Below, piece after piece: positions 35,553 through 44,188 of a stretch of 64,000 nucleotides of DNA (the first letter of the stretch is position 1; every line of letters starts with the position of its first letter). A program made the position numbers and the translations under genes. Location: NCBI RefSeq assembly GCF_027213965.1, contig NZ_JAPWGX010000003.1:741464-805463 (forward strand), in the 5' to 3' direction. This stretch comes from Maritalea porphyrae (GTDB lineage: Bacteria; Pseudomonadota; Alphaproteobacteria; Rhizobiales; Devosiaceae). The notes under the pieces were generated by a model. That model was given only the letters and a program-made list of their open reading frames with translations, searched no databases and was not told where the DNA came from.

Positions 35553-36347
35553 TTAATGCAGGATTTGGCTCAAGAACAACTTGGTCCGCTCATGCTGCGG
35601 ATTGTCAAAGAAGTTGTCTGGATCATTCTGTTCAATGATCTGACCTTGGTCCATAAAGATAACGCGGTTAGCAACCTGACGGGCAAAACCCATCTCGTGG
35701 GTCACACACAACATGGTCATCCCAGTTTCAGCCAAGTTCACCATAACTTCGAGCACTTCCTTGATCATTTCAGGGTCAAGTGCTGAGGTTGGTTCATCAA
35801 ACAGCATAATGTTTGGGTTCATGCACAAAGACCGCGCAATCGCCACACGTTGTTGCTGACCACCGGACAATTGGCCCGGGAACTTGTCTGCTTGTTCAGG
35901 AATCTTCACTTTTTCAAGGTATTCCATCGCAGTTGCTTCAGCTTCTGCTTTTGGAATTCCACGAACCCACATTGGGGCCAGTGTGCAGTTTTCCATAATG
36001 GTCAAGTGCGGGAACAGGTTGAAGTGCTGGAATACCATTCCAACTTCACGCCGCACTTCATCGATCCGCTTCAAATCGTTGGTCAACTCGATCCCATCAA
36101 CAATGATTTCGCCTTGCTGATGTTCTTCCAAACGGTTGATGCAACGGATAAGTGTCGATTTGCCTGACCCAGATGGCCCCGCAATAACGATCCGCTCGCC
36201 TTTCATCACTTTCAAATTGATATCTTTGAGAACGTGAAAGTCGCCATACCACTTGTTCATACCGTTGATTTCAACAGCAACGTCCGTGTCGGACACTGTC
36301 ATTTTGGTGCGGTCGACCTTGATTTGGTCTGCTGATACTTCTGACAT
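35553..36347 (-). CDS. aapP: Amino-acid ABC transporter ATP-binding protein
   Basis: This 264-residue ATPase powers the general L-amino-acid importer. The Walker A is GPSGSGKST, the Q-loop [11 protein letters not shown], the signature [15 protein letters not shown] and the Walker [12 protein letters not shown], with the switch His in CVTHEMGFA. It opens with a family-typical short leader before [19 protein letters not shown]. It follows aapM by six bases in the leftward operon. Confidence 0.96.
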   Translation of the reverse strand: MSEVSADQIKVDRTKMTVSDTDVAVEINGMNKWYGDFHVLKDINLKVMKGERIVIAGPSGSGKSTLIRCINRLEEHQQGEIIVDGIELTNDLKRIDEVRREVGMVFQHFNLFPHLTIMENCTLAPMWVRGIPKAEAEATAMEYLEKVKIPEQADKFPGQLSGGQQQRVAIARSLCMNPNIMLFDEPTSALDPEMIKEVLEVMVNLAETGMTMLCVTHEMGFARQVANRVIFMDQGQIIEQNDPDNFFDNPQHERTKLFLSQILH

Positions 36348-36353
36348 ATTTAT

Positions 36354-37493
36354 CTACTCCTTGTGTCCGGTATTGAGGCGACGTTCCATATACATGGAGT
36401 AACGTGACATACCGAAACAGAATACCCAGAACATTGCGGCTGCAAACAGATAGCCGGTTGTTGCCTGGTGAGGTGATTTCCATTCGACTTGCGCTGTGGT
36501 TGCCTGCACGGTGTTCAAAAGGTCAAACAGACCCACGATTGATACCAGAGAGGTATCTTTGAACAACGAAATGAAGCTGTTCACAATGCCCGGGATAACG
36601 TGTTTCAACGCTTGGGGCAGAATGACCAGATACATGGCTTTGAAGTAGTTCAAACCCAATGCATCTGCAGCTTCATACTGCCCTTTTGGCAAAGCTTGCA
36701 AACCGCCACGCACCACTTCCGCCATATATGCAGCAGAAAAGAGCGACACACCAACAAGTGCACGAAGCAGCTTATCGATTGTTGTCCCCTCCGGCAGGAA
36801 CAATGGCAGCATAATCGACGCCATGAACAACACGGTGATCAGTGGCACCGCACGCCATAGCTCGATGAACGCAATACAAACGTATTTCACAAATGGCATA
36901 TGTGAACGCCGACCAAGGGCCAACACAATACCGATAGGCAACGAAGCAACGATACCCACGGTGGCAATGATCAATGTGATGGTCAAGCCACCCCATTTTT
37001 CTGTTGGCACTTCTGTAAGGCCAAACACGCCGCCGTTGAGCAAGAAAAATGTTGCAACAGGCATAACAACAAAGAAACCAATTGCTGACAGGCCCTTATG
37101 GGGTAGGTCTGGCCACAAAAGTGGGACCAAAGTCACTATGCCCAAAAGGAAGCAAATGTTTACTCGCCAATATGACTCCGAAGGATAAAATCCGTAGATG
37201 AAGAAATTAAAGCGGTCGACCACATAAATCCAGCAGGCGCCTGCTTCTTCAGTTCGACAAGCTTCAACCGTGTTGTCCACCGACCACGGGAAAACCGCAT
37301 GAGTGACCAAAAAGTTGAAGATCGGCGGCAAGAACCAAGCCAAGAACAAAATGCCGACAATGGTCATAATTGAGTTGGGGATGTCAGAGAATAAGTTCTG
37401 ACGTAACCAACCCACTAGGCCTTTGCTTGTTGAAGGAGCTGGCTGCTCCCCAAGCATCTCGTTGCGCACATAGGCAAAACTTGTATCAGTCAT
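36354..37493 (-). CDS. aapM: Amino-acid ABC transporter permease
   Basis: This 379-residue inner-membrane permease of the His/Glu/Gln/Arg family has the EAA-loop sequence QYEAADALGLNYFKAMYLVILPQALKHVIPG and the motif AEVVRGGLQALPKG just before it. The N terminus carries an extra long region with a periplasmic loop containing paired cysteines (EACRTEEAGACW), as in rhizobial AapM. It pairs with AapQ. Encoded between aapQ and aapP on the leftward strand. Confidence 0.95.
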   Translation of the reverse strand: MTDTSFAYVRNEMLGEQPAPSTSKGLVGWLRQNLFSDIPNSIMTIVGILFLAWFLPPIFNFLVTHAVFPWSVDNTVEACRTEEAGACWIYVVDRFNFFIYGFYPSESYWRVNICFLLGIVTLVPLLWPDLPHKGLSAIGFFVVMPVATFFLLNGGVFGLTEVPTEKWGGLTITLIIATVGIVASLPIGIVLALGRRSHMPFVKYVCIAFIELWRAVPLITVLFMASIMLPLFLPEGTTIDKLLRALVGVSLFSAAYMAEVVRGGLQALPKGQYEAADALGLNYFKAMYLVILPQALKHVIPGIVNSFISLFKDTSLVSIVGLFDLLNTVQATTAQVEWKSPHQATTGYLFAAAMFWVFCFGMSRYSMYMERRLNTGHKE

Positions 37494-37504
37494 GTTTGTT
37501 CTCC

Positions 37505-38701
37505 CTATCGCTCGGTTAGCGCAATGCGCGCGTTGTAAATGTTCATGACAACTGAAGTAAGCAATGAAAGCGTCAGATAGACCATCATGGTCATAAAGAT
37601 CACTTCAACAGCTTTACCAGACTGGTTCAATGCAGTGCCCATAAACACGTTAACAATGTCAGGATAACCAATCGCCACCGCCAAAGAAGAGTTTTTGGTG
37701 AGGTTAAGATATTGGCTTGTTAACGGTGGAATAATCACACGCATCGCTTGTGGAATGATCACAAGATTCAGACGGTCAGAGTTTTTCAGCCCCAGTGATT
37801 GTGCAGCTTCTGTTTGCCCATCGCTCACCGCAAGAATACCTGCGCGAACAGTTTCAGCAATAAAGGCCGCTGTGTAGATTACCAATCCAAACAAAAGCGC
37901 AACAAACTCAGGTGGAATTTGAATTCCGCCAGCGAAGTTGAAGCGTTCAAGCACTGGATAATCTAGTGCGATTTGCGCACCCGTCACCATCCACACAATT
38001 GCTGGAATGACGACAAGCATCCCAATAAATGCTGGTACAAACGGAAAACGCTGCCCTGTTTGTTCAAAACGACGAACTGACCATCGATTAAGGAAGTATC
38101 CACCGATGATGACCGCAACAATGGCCAACTGAACCCAAACGAAACTATCGTTCGGTTGTGGATCTGGCACATATAGACCGCGGTTGTTCAGATAGACGGA
38201 TCCGGTGACAAACTCGATGCTGTTCTTAACTGATGGCATCGTTTTGAGAACCGCAAAATACCAAAAGAACAACTGCAATAGCAGCGGTATGTTGCGGAAA
38301 ACTTCGATGTATACAGTTGCAAGGCGCGCGATGATCCAGTTGCTGGATAAGCGTGCAACACCAATGATGAAGCCCAACACGGTTGCCAACACGATGCCGA
38401 TTACGGAAACAAGCAAAGTGTTTAGAATACCAACCTTGAACACATCGAAATATGTTGAAGACCGGTCATATTCCATTAGCGTGAAACCAATGTTGAATCC
38501 CGAGGTGTTTCCGAGAAAATCAAATCCGGTTGTTTTGTTCTGCGCTTGTAGATTGGTGACGGTATTGTTGAATATCCACCAACCAAACGCGACAAGTCCA
38601 ATCAGTAGCAAAATTTGAAATGCATATGATCTGAACTTTGGGTCATATATTAATGACGTAGCGCTGCGCGTTTGCTGCAGCTGTTCCTGACTTTTAGCCA
38701 T
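37505..38701 (-). CDS. aapQ: Amino-acid ABC transporter permease
   Basis: This 398-residue inner-membrane permease pairs with AapM. The EAA loop reads EAAQSLGLKNSDRLNLVIIPQAMRVIIPPLTSQYLNL. The FDFLGNTSGFNIGFTLMEYDRSSTY periplasmic region is a hallmark of AapQ. The ATG at 38701 (MAKSQEQLQQTRS) fits better than an upstream in-frame start that enters the attenuator hairpin region. It overlaps neither neighbour and follows aapJ by about 129 bases with a strong hairpin between. Confidence 0.95.
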   Translation of the reverse strand: MAKSQEQLQQTRSATSLIYDPKFRSYAFQILLLIGLVAFGWWIFNNTVTNLQAQNKTTGFDFLGNTSGFNIGFTLMEYDRSSTYFDVFKVGILNTLLVSVIGIVLATVLGFIIGVARLSSNWIIARLATVYIEVFRNIPLLLQLFFWYFAVLKTMPSVKNSIEFVTGSVYLNNRGLYVPDPQPNDSFVWVQLAIVAVIIGGYFLNRWSVRRFEQTGQRFPFVPAFIGMLVVIPAIVWMVTGAQIALDYPVLERFNFAGGIQIPPEFVALLFGLVIYTAAFIAETVRAGILAVSDGQTEAAQSLGLKNSDRLNLVIIPQAMRVIIPPLTSQYLNLTKNSSLAVAIGYPDIVNVFMGTALNQSGKAVEVIFMTMMVYLTLSLLTSVVMNIYNARIALTER

Positions 38702-38787
38702 ACCTACCCTATTAGTTTTTTGTTGAGTAGTCTCTCTGATATTGACCAATCAGAGTTGGCGGGCAAATTGCCCTCCCCCTTAAAATA

Positions 38788-38814
38788 CGGCTCGGCACCA
38801 TAGGCGCCGAGCCG
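38788..38814 (-). terminator. Attenuator-like hairpin between aapJ and aapQ
   Basis: CGGCTCGGCACC pairs with GGCGCCGAGCCG (11 of 12 pairs) around a three-base loop. TATTTTAAGGGGG follows on the leftward transcript, a weak U-tract. It probably lets only part of the transcripts continue into aapQMP, leaving excess binding protein message. Confidence 0.75.
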
Positions 38815-38830
38815 CAAATCACAAATTCGA

Positions 38831-39853
38831 CTAGCGAATTGGTGGAGCGTACATCAAGCCGCCACGTGTCCAGAGATCATTAACTGAACCTGCGCGTGCG
38901 ATGCCAACTGGTGTACTTGCACCAACATGACGCTCGTAGATGTCGTTGTAGTTACCAACATGTTTGATGATTTTGTAAGCCCAGTCTGTTGAAAGACCGA
39001 TTGCTGTACCAAAGTCACCTTCAACGCCAAGCACACGACGAACACCTGGGTTATCTGAACCGAGCATATCGTCAACGTTTGCTTGTGAGATGCCGAGTTC
39101 TTCAGACTCTAGGAGTGCGAAGTAAACCCAACGTGTGATGTTGAACCAAAGGTCGTCACCTTGACGTACTGATGGGCCCAAAGGCTCTTTAGAAATGATT
39201 TCTGGAAGAATCATGTTCTCATCAGGATTTGCAAGTGACAAACGCTCTGCAGCCAAAGCTGATGAGTCAGTTGTGAACACGTCACAACGGCCATCATCAT
39301 ATGCTTTTACAACTTCGTCTTGGTCTTCGAACACAACAGCGTTGTATTCCATGCCAGTTGAAGAGAAGTAATCAGCAGCGTTCAATTCAGTTGTTGTACC
39401 TGCTTCAATACAGATAGCAGCACCTGAAAGCTCAGTTGCCGAAGCTACACCGAGATCTTTACGAACCATGAAGCCTTGGCCGTCATAGAACATTGTACCC
39501 GCAAAATCGATACCAAGGTTGGTATCACGGCTCATTGTCCATGTTGTTGTACGTGAAAGAACGTCAATTTCACCTGAAGAAAGCGCTGTGAAACGCTCTT
39601 TAGATGTCAATGGCGTAAAGCGAACAGCTTTTGGATCATCAAAGATCGCCGCAGCCATAGCGCGACAGAAGTCTACATCCAAGCCAGCCCATTCGTTGTT
39701 CGCGTCTGGTGCTGCAAAGCCTGGAGTGCTTGGTGATACACCGCACTGCAAGTAGCCTTTAGCCTGTACGTCTGCAAGTGTGTCCGCAAAAGCAGCAGAA
39801 GCTGATAGACCCAGCACTGCTCCAAGAGCGATTGTTACGAGTTGTTTCTTCAT
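38831..39853 (-). CDS. aapJ: General L-amino-acid-binding periplasmic protein
   Basis: This 340-residue binding protein has a signal peptide (TIALGAVLGLSASAAFA) followed by DTLADVQAKGYLQCGVS. The family motifs are WAGLDVDFCRAMAAAIF, SSGEIDVLSRTTTWTMSRDTNLG and the C-terminal LWTRGGLMYAPPIR. An AGGAAA ribosome site precedes the ATG. First gene of the operon; its own hairpin follows. It captures a broad set of L-amino acids for AapQMP. Confidence 0.95.
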   Translation of the reverse strand: MKKQLVTIALGAVLGLSASAAFADTLADVQAKGYLQCGVSPSTPGFAAPDANNEWAGLDVDFCRAMAAAIFDDPKAVRFTPLTSKERFTALSSGEIDVLSRTTTWTMSRDTNLGIDFAGTMFYDGQGFMVRKDLGVASATELSGAAICIEAGTTTELNAADYFSSTGMEYNAVVFEDQDEVVKAYDDGRCDVFTTDSSALAAERLSLANPDENMILPEIISKEPLGPSVRQGDDLWFNITRWVYFALLESEELGISQANVDDMLGSDNPGVRRVLGVEGDFGTAIGLSTDWAYKIIKHVGNYNDIYERHVGASTPVGIARAGSVNDLWTRGGLMYAPPIR

Positions 39854-40064
39854 AACGTTGCCTTTTGTTTCCTAACCCTTTTTTTGATTTGTGGTGCACT
39901 CCCCTCCGAAGTTGAGACACCACATGCAATGAAGGAACTTTTGTCCTACAAAGCAGTTACCAATGGAAAAGGGTTTTTGGTCCCGGGTCAAGGCCTTTAG
40001 TTACATAAATCCTGCGCTATAGTGAAGTTGACCCCATTCATGGGTATTTAGGAAAATTTTTTTG

Positions 40065-41270
40065 ATGATGGAAAAACTTATGAGTAATGCTGAATATTCT
40101 AATTCATCATTTGGCCCCGAAACGGTGCTCACACACTTGGGACGAAACCCAAGTGACCAAAATGGATTCGTCAACACACCTGTTGTGCGTGGCTCGACAG
40201 TCTTATTTGATTCTCATGAAGACCTTTTGGCGGGCAAAAGTGCCTACAAATATGGGCGCCACGGCAACCCCACCAACGATGCGGTAAAGGACGTCATTAC
40301 TCAACTCGAGTGCGCGCACGATACATTGCTAACGCCTTCGGGCCTTAGCGCAATCAGTACAACATTGCTCGCAGTGGCACACGCTGGCGACCATGTGCTT
40401 ATTAGTGATAGTTCATATGAACCAACGCGTCACTTTTGCGAAACGGTGTTGCGTGCCAACAATGTTGATGTTGAGTACTACGATCCGCGAATCGGCAATA
40501 GAATCAGCACACTGATCCGCGCCAATACAAAAGCAATTCACACCGAATCGCCAGGATCCCTCACTTTTGAAGTTCAAGATTTGCCCGCCATTGTTGAAGC
40601 GCGCGGAGATCGGGATATTGCGATCATTGATGATAATAGCTGGGCGACGCCACTCTATTACAAACCATTGGAGATGGGCGCGGACATCGTTATTCACGCG
40701 GGCACCAAAATGTTTGTTGGGCACTCAGATGTTTTGTTTGGCACCATCTCAGCAAATGAGAAATGGGCGGACAAGGTCAAAGCGACTTATACAGCACTAG
40801 GAGTGTGCGTTTCCCCCGAAGACAGTTTTTTGGTGGCGCGGGGCTTGCGCACGCTTGCCATCCGCATGAAAGAACACGAGAGACGGGCTCTGGAATTGGC
40901 ACAGTGGCTTGAGGCAAATCCAATCGTCGAGAAGGTCTTTCACCCGGCCCTGCCCCAACATCCTGATCACGATGTTTTTATGCGTGATTTCACTGGTTCG
41001 GGCTCACTTTTTGGCTTTTCGCTGCTCCCAGCGCCACAAAATGCAGTTTCTGAACTTTTGAATCACTTGCGGCTGTTCGGCATGGGCTATTCTTGGGGCG
41101 GTTTTGAGAGCCTCATATTGCCCGTTACGATCAAAAACCAACGATCCGCGACCAAATGGTTGGAAAAAGGCAATCTGTTTAGAGTGCATGTTGGCTTGGA
41201 GGATTTTGACGACCTAAAATCAGACTTGGCCGATGGATTTGAGCGCTACAAATTGGCGGCAGATCTTTAA
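40065..41270 (+). CDS. metC: Cystathionine beta-lyase-type Cys/Met metabolism PLP enzyme
   Basis: This 401-residue enzyme of the Cys/Met PLP family has the PLP lysine in HAGTKMFVGHSDV, the phosphate-binding segment TPSGLSAISTTLLA and the substrate-site YKYGRHGNPTNDAV. FGMGYSWGGFESLILP near the end is a hallmark of cystathionine beta-lyases, which make homocysteine for methionine. ATGs at 40065 (AGGA 11 bases upstream) and 40080 are both plausible. The stop overlaps that of the convergent PAP2 gene (TTAA). Related gamma-lyase activity cannot be excluded. Confidence 0.88.
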   Translation: MMEKLMSNAEYSNSSFGPETVLTHLGRNPSDQNGFVNTPVVRGSTVLFDSHEDLLAGKSAYKYGRHGNPTNDAVKDVITQLECAHDTLLTPSGLSAISTTLLAVAHAGDHVLISDSSYEPTRHFCETVLRANNVDVEYYDPRIGNRISTLIRANTKAIHTESPGSLTFEVQDLPAIVEARGDRDIAIIDDNSWATPLYYKPLEMGADIVIHAGTKMFVGHSDVLFGTISANEKWADKVKATYTALGVCVSPEDSFLVARGLRTLAIRMKEHERRALELAQWLEANPIVEKVFHPALPQHPDHDVFMRDFTGSGSLFGFSLLPAPQNAVSELLNHLRLFGMGYSWGGFESLILPVTIKNQRSATKWLEKGNLFRVHVGLEDFDDLKSDLADGFERYKLAADL

Positions 41271-42094
41271 GCTGTCGATCGCGCATGTTTGCGCTTACGA
41301 AGCAATCTCTTAAAGGGCGTTAGCATTCGATTCTTTCGCCCTTTGACTTTTGCACTGAACAATAGGCCCCGTTTGCCAAATTGTTCCCGCACCCAAAACG
41401 CGCCAATTGTACCCAAACCTGTGCCAACAAATACGTCGGACAAATAGTGTGCGCTGTCGACAATGCGAGCAAGGGCCAACAAAAAGGCTCCCACAAAGAC
41501 AATTGCAATCCGTGCACCAAACAAAAAGTATAGCGCCCATGCGAATGCAAAGGCGGTTGTAGCATGACCAGATGGAAAGCCAGCGAAACGCCAGTCCCCA
41601 GCAAAGGGTGTGAAATGCAGAATTCCAACTTCATCCATTAGAATTGGCCGTGCTCTGCCGATGGCGACTTTCAATATGGCGGACAGTGCGCCGGGCAGGC
41701 CAACAGCTAGAAAAATGAATCCACTCATTGCTCCAGTTCCGCGCACAAACCATCGCAGGGTGTATCCCAGAGGAAAACGGCCAATGATTTGCGCCAATAC
41801 CCAAAGGGTCAAGGTTGGAATAAGCATCCAATCTGATTCCCCAACGCGGGCCAAAACTGCAAAAAACGCACGTTCTCTCTCTGGCCAATTGGTCAATTGC
41901 TCAGTGGTTGTTCTATCCCAAAGAATTGTCAGCAAAAAAACGGCGAGGAATAGAAAAAAACTTACACCGACCCATTTTGGGCTAAAACCCGCAGACGACA
42001 AGGGTTTTTGAGCTGCATTCGCGTTGATTTTGGATTTTGGCAACTCATATTCCAGACAAAAAAGTGCATTATTCTTAGAATGAGCAGATAACAT
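41267..42094 (-). CDS. PAP2-superfamily membrane phosphatase
   Basis: This 275-residue integral membrane phosphatase has six helices and the three PAP2 motifs: KVAIGRARP (motif 1), FPSGHATTAFAF (motif 2) and ARIVDSAHYLSDVFVG (motif 3), giving Lys/Arg, Ser-Gly-His and Arg-His-Asp catalytic residues facing the periplasm. Likely substrates are undecaprenyl pyrophosphate, phosphatidylglycerophosphate or lipid A, not resolved here. The frame extends upstream through tRNA-Pro, so I chose the ATG at 42094. A preceding cytosolic leader of about 35 residues is hydrophilic. Confidence 0.88.
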   Translation of the reverse strand: MLSAHSKNNALFCLEYELPKSKINANAAQKPLSSAGFSPKWVGVSFFLFLAVFLLTILWDRTTTEQLTNWPERERAFFAVLARVGESDWMLIPTLTLWVLAQIIGRFPLGYTLRWFVRGTGAMSGFIFLAVGLPGALSAILKVAIGRARPILMDEVGILHFTPFAGDWRFAGFPSGHATTAFAFAWALYFLFGARIAIVFVGAFLLALARIVDSAHYLSDVFVGTGLGTIGAFWVREQFGKRGLLFSAKVKGRKNRMLTPFKRLLRKRKHARSTA

Positions 42095-42159
42095 GACTTG
42101 CAGTATGCCACAAGAATGTGTACATCGCAGTCCGGTGATCACATCCGTTGTGAGAATGT

Positions 42160-42236
42160 CGGAGTATAGCTCAGCCTGGTAGAGCACTGGTTTTGGGTAC
42201 CAGGGGTCGCAAGTTCGAATCTTGCTACTCCGACCA
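42160..42236 (+). tRNA. tRNA-Pro (TGG)
   Basis: CGGAGTA pairs with TACTCCG. The anticodon loop TTTGGGT between CTGGT and ACCAG gives TGG. The D loop is AGCTCAGCCTGGTAGAGC and the T arm contains GTTCGAATC. ACCA is encoded. Confidence 0.97.
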
Positions 42237-42268
42237 TCACCACAACGGAACAATGATTGGGTAGGATC

Positions 42269-42574
42269 ATGACCGCTAAAATCTTTCGTCCAGCAAAGAA
42301 CGCCATGCAATCTGGCCGCGGCAAAACCAAGCATTGGGTGCTTGTTTTTGAACCCGAAGTTGCCAGATCCATTGATCCGCTTATGGGTTACACCTCTTCC
42401 ACAGACATGAATTCACAAGTGAAACTCACTTTTGACTCTTTGGAAGCGGCTGAAAGCTACGCCCAACGTAAGAACATCGAGTATGTGGTGCAGCAACCAC
42501 ACGATGCGACCCCGAAGAAAGTTGCTTATTCTGATAATTTCAAAAGCGACCGCCGGGCTCCTTGGACACACTAA
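42269..42574 (+). CDS. NADH dehydrogenase accessory subunit (NDUFS4-like, ETC complex I)
   Basis: This 101-residue protein belongs to the NDUFS4/ETC_C1 family, a peripheral subunit found in mitochondrial and alphaproteobacterial complex I. Readable features are AKIFRPAKNAMQSGRGKTKHWVLVFEP, the PLMGYTSSTDMNSQVKLTFDSLEAAESYAQRK core, and the C-terminal SDNFKSDRRAPWTH. The ATG at 42269 has AGGA upstream. It sits alone between two tRNA genes, the usual arrangement in Rhizobiales. Confidence 0.95.
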   Translation: MTAKIFRPAKNAMQSGRGKTKHWVLVFEPEVARSIDPLMGYTSSTDMNSQVKLTFDSLEAAESYAQRKNIEYVVQQPHDATPKKVAYSDNFKSDRRAPWTH

Positions 42575-42649
42575 CCAGCTTTTTGCACTTTCGTTAGACA
42601 TCTGAGTTTAACATCATTTCGCTAGTCAATTGGCTTAGCGCCACCTATT

Positions 42650-42726
42650 GGTCCCGTAGCTCAACTGGATAGAGCAGCTGACTTCTAATCAGCAGGTTGC
42701 AGGTTCGAGTCCTGCCGGGATCACCA
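42650..42726 (+). tRNA. tRNA-Arg (TCT)
   Basis: GGTCCCG pairs with CGGGATC (one G-U pair). The anticodon loop CTTCTAA between GCTGA and TCAGC gives TCT. The T arm contains GTTCGAGTC. ACCA is encoded. Confidence 0.96.
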
Positions 42727-42811
42727 TGACGACCCCACCGCAAAAATCTACGCCCTTGTTTTTCACGGAACATTCCCCATTTGCACTTGGTATATTAGGC
42801 GAAAGGGTAAA

Positions 42812-43069
42812 ATGATGGGCATTGGTAGTTTAATTGCATTCTTGTTTGTTGGAGCTGTTGCAGGCTGGCTAGCAGGCAAAATTGTCAAAGGATTTGGATT
42901 TGGCCTTATCGGCAATATGGTCGTAGGGATTGTTGGGGCTTTTGTCGCAGGAATTTTGTTGCCTTCTTTGGGCATCGCCATTGGCGGCGGAATTATTGGC
43001 GGCATCATCAATGCCACAATCGGCGCTGTCGTTTTGCTATTCCTCATTAAAGTCATCAAAGACATTTGA
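42812..43069 (+). CDS. GlsB/YeaQ/YmgE-family stress-response membrane protein
   Basis: This 85-residue protein is almost entirely hydrophobic, with three glycine-rich membrane helices (IGSLIAFLFVGAVAGWLAGK, GLIGNMVVGIVGAFVAGILL, GAVVLLFLIKVIKDI). This matches the transglycosylase-associated (GlsB/YeaQ/YmgE) family, which is linked to general stress responses. Two adjacent ATGs begin the frame. It converges with the secreted protein gene at 43148 across a bidirectional terminator. Confidence 0.9.
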   Translation: MMGIGSLIAFLFVGAVAGWLAGKIVKGFGFGLIGNMVVGIVGAFVAGILLPSLGIAIGGGIIGGIINATIGAVVLLFLIKVIKDI

Positions 43070-43080
43070 ACCGAACAAAA

Positions 43081-43108
43081 ACCTGCTGAGCGGATTTGCC
43101 CAGCAGGT
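43081..43108. terminator. Bidirectional terminator between convergent genes
   Basis: ACCTGCTG and CAGCAGGT form an eight-base-pair stem with a 12-base loop. On the leftward strand TTTTTG follows the stem; on the rightward strand CTATTTCG. It separates the stop codons at 43069 and 43148. Confidence 0.75.
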
Positions 43109-43147
43109 CTATTTCGATCAGCATTTAGCAGAATCAACGAATAGAGT

Positions 43148-43639
43148 TTACTGCGCGCCTTGGCATTCAACAGCCGCTTCAAGTGCAGCGTAGGAACCGG
43201 CCAAGTCAATCGCCATGACCTGCTCGTCGCCATTGTACAACGTCATGGTGTATTTCTTAGCAATATCAAATAGAAAATCCTCATTGGTAAACGCGATATC
43301 TGCCCCCGGAACGCCGCCCAGGTAAATGCCTTTTGCTTCGCCCTCATAGGGTTCGTCGTCCAGTGTAAATCCTACGACGTAGGTTTCACCTTCAACAATC
43401 TCGCCCCAGCTTTCATTGAAGGCCGTTACGTAGGCTGATTCATTATTGCGGTCGAAACCGATCCGCACAATTGAACCATCTTCATATGCCGCTTGAATAA
43501 GACAACCGTTTCCAAGGGATGGATCAACCATAATGTCCCAACCTTCAACCTGGTCCCATTGTGTCAGTTCTTGCGCGACGACAGGTGATGCCAGCACCAG
43601 TGTCGCAAGGGCCACCGCCCCTAAAACAGTTTTTTTCAT
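43148..43639 (-). CDS. Secreted protein of unknown function
   Basis: This 163-residue protein has a clear signal peptide (KKTVLGAVALATLVLASPVVA) cut before QELTQWDQVEGW. The mature part is acidic and beta-rich, with two cysteines (LGNGCLIQAAYED near residue 45 and AAVECQGAQ at the end) that could pair in the periplasm. I do not recognise a named family; the overall look is like small periplasmic stress or IalB-like proteins, but the defining motifs are lacking. The ATG at 43639 starts the signal peptide. No operon partner. Confidence 0.7.
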   Translation of the reverse strand: MKKTVLGAVALATLVLASPVVAQELTQWDQVEGWDIMVDPSLGNGCLIQAAYEDGSIVRIGFDRNNESAYVTAFNESWGEIVEGETYVVGFTLDDEPYEGEAKGIYLGGVPGADIAFTNEDFLFDIAKKYTMTLYNGDEQVMAIDLAGSYAALEAAVECQGAQ

Positions 43640-43873
43640 TATACGCTCCCCGATTACGGCTATTGCCGCATATAGCGCCATTTGTGACGCAAATTACCTT
43701 TATTCGGAAAAGTGAATTTGTAAATTGGAAATTATTTGGAGTATGAAATACGCGAAATGAAGAACTCTTTAGATCAAACAGCAGAACATTCATTGAATTG
43801 ACACCAATCAATACCTAATTTCATTGAACATACTACTGATAGGCAAAGAGTACGGTAGAACCCTGGAGGCAAC

Positions 43874-44044
43874 ATGGAACGCAAGATCAACATAACCCAG
43901 CACAGTGGCACAGGCATGCTGTGGTTTATTGGGTGGTTATTCACTGTCGGCTATTTGAAACTAGGTTTTTTTAAAGGCTTACTTGGATTGATTGTCTGGC
44001 CCTACTACTTAGGTTCGCATTTTGCGCCACTTGTCGGCGGCTAA
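43874..44044 (+). CDS. Small membrane protein, 56 residues
   Basis: The ATG at 43874 follows a near-perfect GGAGG site with six bases of spacing. The frame gives 56 residues with two hydrophobic segments (GMLWFIGWLFTVGYLKLGFF and LLGLIVWPYYLGSHFA) and no charged residue between, other than Lys. Aromatic Trp and Tyr residues at the ends of both helices suggest a membrane hairpin. I do not recognise the family. It is isolated between the secreted protein and the kefF-like gene. Confidence 0.65.
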   Translation: MERKINITQHSGTGMLWFIGWLFTVGYLKLGFFKGLLGLIVWPYYLGSHFAPLVGG

Positions 44045-44188
44045 GCGTCGTTACAAGTCGCGAACGCGGGTTTGACCGCTTGCGTCCTGCTAAATAACGA
44101 AACCATTAGAGCTGCCTAGCAATCAGGCAGTTCTGCCTTTCATTGTCAGCGCCAAACCCATAGTGTTTGTTGGATATTGGGGATGACT

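Noticed and set aside
42139..42334. N-terminal extension of the PAP2 frame
   Set aside because: It crosses tRNA-Pro; the real start is after the tRNA gene at 42094.
42763..43233. 156-codon leftward frame opposite the GlsB-like gene
   Set aside because: Proline/isoleucine-rich reverse translation of a glycine/hydrophobic membrane protein; antisense artefact.
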